From positions 62,001-126,000 of the forward strand of contig SVGT01000002.1 in the NCBI GenBank assembly GCA_015056175.1: a DNA stretch of 64,000 nt. The letters run 5' to 3'. This stretch comes from Clostridiales bacterium. GTDB lineage: Bacteria; Bacillota; Clostridia; Christensenellales; Aristaeellaceae. A model generated the notes under the pieces. It did no database searches, had not been told where the DNA came from, and saw only the letters and a program-made list of their open reading frames with translations. Made by a program: the position numbers and the translations under genes. Positions 61,683-64,000 of the stretch are shown here, one piece after another (positions within the stretch are counted from its first letter, which is position 1; each line of letters starts with the position of its first letter).

Positions 61683-62190
61683 TGGGGGCTACGCGCCCCC
61701 ACACCTGCGGCAGGGGAATGATTCCCCTGCACCCGCCGTATCGGACACAGGGATATGAACTGTCCAACTGTTTGCCGATGAAGCAAGAATAACAATAAAA
61801 GCACCCCATCTCGCAACACAACCCCATCCATCGATACGGCGATCCGCCCGGCCAGGGCGCGCTTTGCGCGTCTGGCCTCCTTCATCGATCCAAGCCGTGG
61901 AGAGAATGTATTCTCTCCCGGTCTTGGTCGATGAAGTTCCCGTTTTTTCCGTAAACGGAAAAAACTGCGGATCGCTCAAACATGTCCCAACTAATCCATT
62001 GACTTTTTCAAAACAAAAACGGCGGGAGTAAACCCCCGCCCTACAGCACTTGTCCCATTGGGAAACATCTGCATCGATCAAGCCTGTCTGTCCAATACTG
62101 CAGGTCCAGGAGGCTCAGCCTCCTGGTCGGGGTTTGGGGCAGATCGCCCCAAGAAAAGCCCCAAGAAGAACCCGAACAGGCTTCCACAAA
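61681..62190 (+). mobile_element. Composite palindromic element, copy 6
   Basis: The left arm (61681-61760) has GTGGGGGCtacgcGCCCCCAC and AGGGGAAtgaTTCCCCT. The core is at 61839-61975. The right arm (about 62050-62190) has tgtcccattgggaaaca, CAGGAGGCtcaGCCTCCTG, TTGGGGCagatcGCCCCAA and GAACCCgaacaGGcTTC. The linker has a ggcgggagtaaacccccgcc hairpin. The rest of the gap to 62357 contains a GCGGCctGCCGC hairpin with cattcttcatt repeats and no gene. Confidence 0.78.
61839..61975 (+). repeat. Cloverleaf repeat core, copy 6
   Basis: The outer stem GCGATCCG/CGGATCGC encloses GGCCAG..GCGC/GCGC..CTGGCC. The second hairpin is CTTCATCGA/TTGGTCGATGAAG-type, capped by GGAGAGAAT/ATTCTCTCC, and the third is re-paired as TTTTTTCCG/CGGAAAAAA. 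Confidence 0.87.
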
Positions 62191-62357
62191 CGCGAGGAGC
62201 CCCCGCATAAGCCTCAGGAAAACCCATCATGCCAATCAACATGCATTCCGAAGGCACGCGCTTCATTCTTCATGAGCGGCCTGCCGCGCCTTCATTTTTC
62301 ATTCTTCATTCGGCACGTCCCGTGCCGCTGCTGCATATACTCTCCCGAGGTGGTCGT

Positions 62358-62606
62358 ATGAGTTTATCCGAACTGCGCACCAAAGACGTGATCTCCACCC
62401 ACACGGGGCGGAACCTGGGCAAGGTGATGGATCTGGAGTTTGACCCCTGTACAGGGCGGGTGGAGGCGCTGGTGGTGCCGGGGGAATTTTCCCTTTCCTG
62501 TGCGCTGCGGGGCGAAAAAAGCGGCGTGGTGATCCCCTGGAACGCCATTGAGCGCATCGGTGAGCACGTGATACTGGTCTCCCTCCCCGATGACGCCGCC
62601 CGTTGA
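62358..62606 (+). CDS. YlmC/YmxH family PRC-barrel protein
   Basis: This 82-residue single PRC-barrel protein belongs to the YlmC/YmxH family and is conserved in endospore formers. It reads MSLSELRTKDVISTHTGRNLGKVMDLEFDP and ends VVIPWNAIERIGEHVILV. Members are associated with sporulation, but the molecular role is unclear. The ATG at 62358 follows CGAGGTGG; the track start is within upstream repeats. The nrdR promoter begins 6 bp after its stop. Confidence 0.9.
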   Translation: MSLSELRTKDVISTHTGRNLGKVMDLEFDPCTGRVEALVVPGEFSLSCALRGEKSGVVIPWNAIERIGEHVILVSLPDDAAR

Positions 62607-62612
62607 TGCCGC

Positions 62613-62642
62613 TTTACAAACCGCCCCCATATTTGGTATAAT
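62613..62642 (+). promoter_or_regulatory. Promoter of nrdR
   Basis: TTTACA (62613-62618), an 18-bp spacer and TATAAT (62637-62642), 36 bp before the start codon. Confidence 0.82.
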
Positions 62643-62678
62643 GGGTGTGCTGCAACACCAACCGGGAGGGATTACCCC

Positions 62679-63140
62679 ATGAAATGCCAGTTTTGCAATT
62701 GTACCGAGAGCCGCGTGGTGGACTCCCGTCCCACCGACGACGGCAACTCCATCCGCCGCCGCCGCGAATGTGTGGGCTGCGGCCGCCGCTTTACCACCTA
62801 TGAAAAAATCGAAGCCCAGCAGCTGCTGGTGATCAAGAAGGATCATTCCCGCGAATTGTTTGATCCGCAAAAACTGCGCAGCGGCATCATTGCCGCCTGC
62901 CACAAGCGCCCCGTCTCCGCCGCGCAGATCGAGGGCATCGTGTCCACCGTGGAGCAGATGGCCTGCAACAGCCTGCAGGAGGAGATCACCACCCGCCGGA
63001 TCGGCGAAATGGTGATGGATGAACTGCGCCAGCTGGACGAGGTGGCCTATGTGCGCTTTGCCAGCGTGTACCGCCAGTTTACCGATATCCCCTCCTTCAT
63101 GAGCGAGCTGACGCGCCTGGTCAGCGAGCGGGATAAATAA
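62679..63140 (+). CDS. nrdR: Transcriptional repressor NrdR
   Basis: This 153-residue repressor of ribonucleotide reductase genes senses ATP/dATP. The N-terminal zinc ribbon is MKCQFCNCTESRVVDSR with RECVGCGRRFTTYE. The ATP-cone (about 49-139) starts LLVIKKDHSRELFDPQKLRSGI. GGGAGG precedes the ATG. No ribonucleotide reductase gene is in the window. Confidence 0.97.
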   Translation: MKCQFCNCTESRVVDSRPTDDGNSIRRRRECVGCGRRFTTYEKIEAQQLLVIKKDHSRELFDPQKLRSGIIAACHKRPVSAAQIEGIVSTVEQMACNSLQEEITTRRIGEMVMDELRQLDEVAYVRFASVYRQFTDIPSFMSELTRLVSERDK

Positions 63141-63150
63141 CGCACCCCTT

Positions 63151-63176
63151 GGAGCGCCTGTTTGCGCTCCTTTTTT
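63151..63176 (+). terminator. Intrinsic terminator of nrdR
   Basis: GGAGCG pairs with CGCTCC around CCTGTTTG, followed by TTTTTT. Confidence 0.88.
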
Positions 63177-63202
63177 GTTGGATGCAAAAGGAGGTTTTGC
63201 CT

Positions 63203-63694
63203 ATGTTCCGTTCCATGCGCCGGCCTGCACAGCAACTGACGGATGCGCAGGCACGCGATATTCTGCTCCGCGGCACCTCGGGCGTGCTGGCCCTGTCGGG
63301 CGACGGGGGCTATCCCTACGCCGTGCCCAGGAGCTATGCCGTTATGGATGACCATATTTATTTCCATTCCGCGCCGGAGGGCCACAAGGTGGACGCCGTG
63401 CTGCGGGAAAACAAATGCTCCTTCTGCGTGGTGGGGCAGGACGTGATCATGCCCCTGGAATACACCACCTATTACCAAAGCGTCATCGCCTTTGGCCGCA
63501 TCCGTGTGGTAGAGGAGGGCGAGGAATGGGTACGCGCCATGCGCGCCATTGCGGATAAATACGCCCCCAGCCACCCCACCGGCCCCGAACACGCCATCCA
63601 ATCCTCCCGCGGCCACATGCACATTCTGCGCATGGACGTGGAGCACCTGACGGGCAAGCAAGCGCTGAAACTGACAAACCGCGAAGCAAAATAA
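63203..63694 (+). CDS. Pyridoxamine 5'-phosphate oxidase-like FMN-binding protein
   Basis: This 163-residue split-barrel flavoprotein is of the nitroimidazole-resistance/PNPOx-like group. Segments GTSGVLALSGDGGYPYAVPRSYAVMDDHIYFHSAPEGHKVDAV and YYQSVIAFGRIRVVEE match the FMN-binding barrel. The reaction is unknown; NimA-like proteins share this fold but resistance is not implied. The ATG at 63203 has AGGAGG upstream. A terminator separates it from nrdR. Confidence 0.85.
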   Translation: MFRSMRRPAQQLTDAQARDILLRGTSGVLALSGDGGYPYAVPRSYAVMDDHIYFHSAPEGHKVDAVLRENKCSFCVVGQDVIMPLEYTTYYQSVIAFGRIRVVEEGEEWVRAMRAIADKYAPSHPTGPEHAIQSSRGHMHILRMDVEHLTGKQALKLTNREAK

Positions 63695-63702
63695 GCACGC
63701 AA

Positions 63703-63736
63703 AACGGGCACCCGTTCATCGGATGCCCGTTTTTTT
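63703..63736. terminator. Terminator between converging genes
   Basis: AACGGGCA pairs with TGCCCGTT around CCCGTTCATCGGA, followed by TTTTTTTG on the plus strand. The minus-strand side has only TTTTGCG. Confidence 0.82.
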
Positions 63737-63756
63737 GTTCCGCAGACCGCAGCGCG

Positions 63757-64000
63757 TTATTCCTTTTTGCCTGCGTACTTCCCCAGCGCAATGACCAGCA
63801 CCGGAATCAGCACAATCTGCACCAGAATGCCCGGCACCGCGTTGACCACCGCACCGGCCATAAAAGCGCTGAAACCAAACTTGGCAGCGTCAAAGCCCAT
63901 GCAGGCGAACATGGCCACGCCCCATACCAGACGCCCGATGATCATGGCGCTCAGCAGGGAAACCAATACGCTGATCCTCTTATGGGGCAGCTTGCGGTGC
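63757..64000 (-). CDS. ECF transporter S-component-like membrane protein, 5'-truncated by window edge
   Basis: Only the C-terminal 81 codons are present. They encode two or three hydrophobic helices. The segment HKRISVLVSLLSAMIIGRLVWGVAMF and the final VNAVPGILVQIVLIPVLVIALGKY resemble the C-terminal half of ECF-type vitamin/substrate-binding membrane components. The ligand cannot be inferred. The track shows only part of it from an internal start. Confidence 0.6.
   Translation of the reverse strand, partial: HRKLPHKRISVLVSLLSAMIIGRLVWGVAMFACMGFDAAKFGFSAFMAGAVVNAVPGILVQIVLIPVLVIALGKYAGKKE

Overview
The window looks like chromosomal DNA of a GC-rich, spore-former-related member of the Clostridia, probably an uncultured gut lineage. 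The evidence is Gram-positive gene content and order: maf-mreBCD-PBP2-minD-rodA, cggR-pgk-tpiA, a fused DnaD/DnaC-type helicase-loading pair, YlmC/YmxH and NrdR. It also has AGGAGG-type ribosome sites, frequent TTG starts, sigma-A promoters of the form TTGACA-N17-TATAAT, and polymer-degrading functions (YicI-type alpha-xylosidase, CBM9-like protein, cellulase-like barrel proteins, sulfatase). I see no prophage, CRISPR array or complete transposase gene. Because the DNA is GC-rich, most long lines of the ORF track are antisense shadows.

Layout. 1-2294: dnaE (minus, runs off the left edge). 3028-7059: plus-strand operon of a TVP38-like membrane protein, an EamA transporter, a DnaD-like and a DnaC-like protein. 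7409-9774: minus-strand APH-like kinase and mntP behind a manganese (yybP-ykoY) riboswitch, yajC and a stand-alone winged-helix protein. 9954-11667: Myb-like protein and a double NUDIX protein. 12178-14918: metNIQ importer behind a Cys-rich leader peptide and an intrinsic terminator. 15035-24127: the cell-shape/elongasome cluster (maf, mreB, mreC, mreD, PBP2, minD, rodA). 25367-28601: pyroglutamyl peptidase and a fused ABC transporter. 28858-32297: cggR-pgk-tpiA. 32571-37268: alpha-xylosidase, a radical SAM protein and a CBM9-like protein. 38000-40037: PHP phosphoesterase, SH3 membrane protein, uridine kinase. 40229-44369: FAD oxidoreductase, NAD epimerase, a cellulase-like protein and a paralogue that has lost its catalytic residues. 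44710-45949: tRNA-Ser(GGA) and a second replication-type protein. 46684-49141: LysR regulator divergent from a tyrosine phenol-lyase-like enzyme. 50071-52669: metallophosphoesterase and sulfatase. 52836-54076: rpsF-ssb-rpsR. 55250-61512: LysM protein (minus), then polA-coaE-slt-SBP. 62358-64000: ylmC/ymxH-like gene, nrdR, an FMN-binding protein and the end of an ECF S-component gene.

The most striking feature is the intergenic DNA. It is packed with several families of palindromic repeats. Six copies of one composite element (about 510-585 bp; near 2.5, 11.7, 20.3, 35.0, 37.3 and 61.7 kb) share the same plan: a left arm of hairpins, a central 126-144 bp cloverleaf whose four stems are kept by compensatory base changes, and a right arm that is the inverted copy of the left. 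All six cloverleaves point the same way. The elements sit exactly at transcription-unit boundaries, several directly against a Shine-Dalgarno sequence, stop codon, terminator or -35 box. No protein is encoded in them. They resemble non-autonomous mobile elements with a conserved structured core, and I do not recognise the family.

Regulation visible in the sequence includes the Mn2+ riboswitch terminator before mntP, the predicted cysteine-codon attenuator before metNIQ, a CggR-type operator at the cggR promoter, a 9-bp inverted repeat filling the spacer of the metallophosphoesterase promoter, ATCGAT motifs between the LysR gene and the lyase, and an S6:S18-type leader candidate before rpsF.
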